Part shown: piece after piece, positions 36,402-37,030 of the stretch | Layout of the letters: each line of letters opens with the position of its first letter | Position numbering within the stretch: position 1 is the stretch's first letter | From: an archaeon | GTDB taxonomy: Archaea > Asgardarchaeota > Heimdallarchaeia > Heimdallarchaeales > Kariarchaeaceae | Assembly: GCA_024280435.1 (NCBI GenBank) | Contig: JAJRQD010000059.1 | Coordinates: 1-37,030, forward strand | Direction: 5' to 3' | DNA length: 37,030 nt | The notes under the pieces: generated by a model | Told to the model about the DNA's origin: nothing | The model's database searches: none | What the model saw: only the letters and a program-made list of their open reading frames with translations | Translations under genes and position numbers: made by a program

Positions 36402-36470
36402 ATTTGTACATACAAATTTTAAGTTGTGAATTTCACACGCCCTGGTGAATTCACCACTACTCCATTGAAT
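36402..36470. repeat. Structured intergenic repeat element B, copy 2
   Basis: ATTTGTACATACAAATTTTAAGTTGTGAATTTCACACGCCCTGGTGAATTCACCACTACTCCATTGAAT; near-identical to the core of 12333-12414. Confidence 0.75.
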
Positions 36471-37030
36471 GTGATACATTCTCTGAGGCTACTTTTACCA
36501 TTATTACTCCATTAATATATTTATCTCCAAAGCTATTGTACCTGTATAATCCTCTGTGTACTCTGTTTACCTTTCTTATAGCACAGCATGTCTGTGAGGT
36601 GTAGCTCTCATGATATTGATTTTTGTATTGGTATATGCAATCACTGCATCTGTACAGACCTCTGCTTGTTTTTCTGATCATGCATTTATAGTAGGTGCAT
36701 CTCTCATCCACCAGACAGAAATTAACCTAATTATAGATAAAAGAGTATCATTGCCTATGTATCTATTAATTCGGATGCACCCTATGCATCTTTCAATTAA
36801 TTCGCAATTTTATTTTATATTGACAAACTAGTATTCATCAATTATATCACCCGAATCATGTGGAATAAAAAAAAATACGCAATTATTATTTTTGGAAAAA
36901 GAGGAGGTTCTAAGCGCAATTATTTCTGTTAAATGCAATAAATATCTAAACGCAAATTTACAACCTGCGTTGGAAGAAATCAATCATTGCTGTGAATTCA
37001 CGGATCCTGAAATTAATATCTGTGTGACCA

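Noticed and set aside
36457-36711. 84 aa minus-strand cysteine-rich ORF
   Set aside because: Non-ATG start, stop falls inside repeat element B, no convincing domain; probably spurious or a decayed fragment.
36836-37030. Partial plus-strand frame ...LEKEEVLSAIISVKCNKYLNANLQPALEEINHCCEFTDPEINICVT at the window edge
   Set aside because: No ATG start and cut by the window end; too little to call.
1-37030. CRISPR arrays, rRNA genes, transposase or prophage genes
   Set aside because: No direct-repeat/spacer array, rRNA sequence, transposase or integrase was recognised.

Overview
AT-rich archaeal chromosome segment, most likely from an Asgard (Heimdall-like) archaeon. The archaeal assignment rests on split RNA polymerase A'/A'', archaeal ribosomal protein clusters, TYW1/Taw1 and UPF0147. 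The Asgard assignment rests on a TSG101/Vps23-like UEV plus steadiness-box protein. Housekeeping content: rpoA2 tail and rpoA1 (convergent), SHMT, tRNA-Leu(CAG), L18e-uL13-uS9, uS12, TYW1, IcmF plus MeaB, YggS, PanE, HypA/HypB, agmatinase-like, amidohydrolase, MCP. Most interesting regions: (1) a two-gene diterpenoid cassette (30921-33430), with an Rv3378c-like Z-prenyltransferase-fold protein followed by a class II terpene cyclase with a DxDD motif; it resembles the M. tuberculosis tuberculosinol locus. (2) A HEAT-repeat protein with four His-Glu dyads matching eukaryotic deoxyhypusine hydroxylase (12965-13720). (3) A tightly coupled module of AAA+ (non-canonical Walker motifs), VWA, an unrecognised 506 aa protein and a HEAT protein, preceded by a possible degenerate Arf-like GTPase (5034-10896). 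(4) A UEV/coiled-coil/steadiness-box ESCRT-I-like protein. (5) A Shu2/SWS1-type SWIM protein. (6) Two dispersed, structured intergenic repeat families. (7) An abrupt codon-usage switch inside rpoA1. Homology calls come from motif recognition and remembered family sequences; no database search was run.
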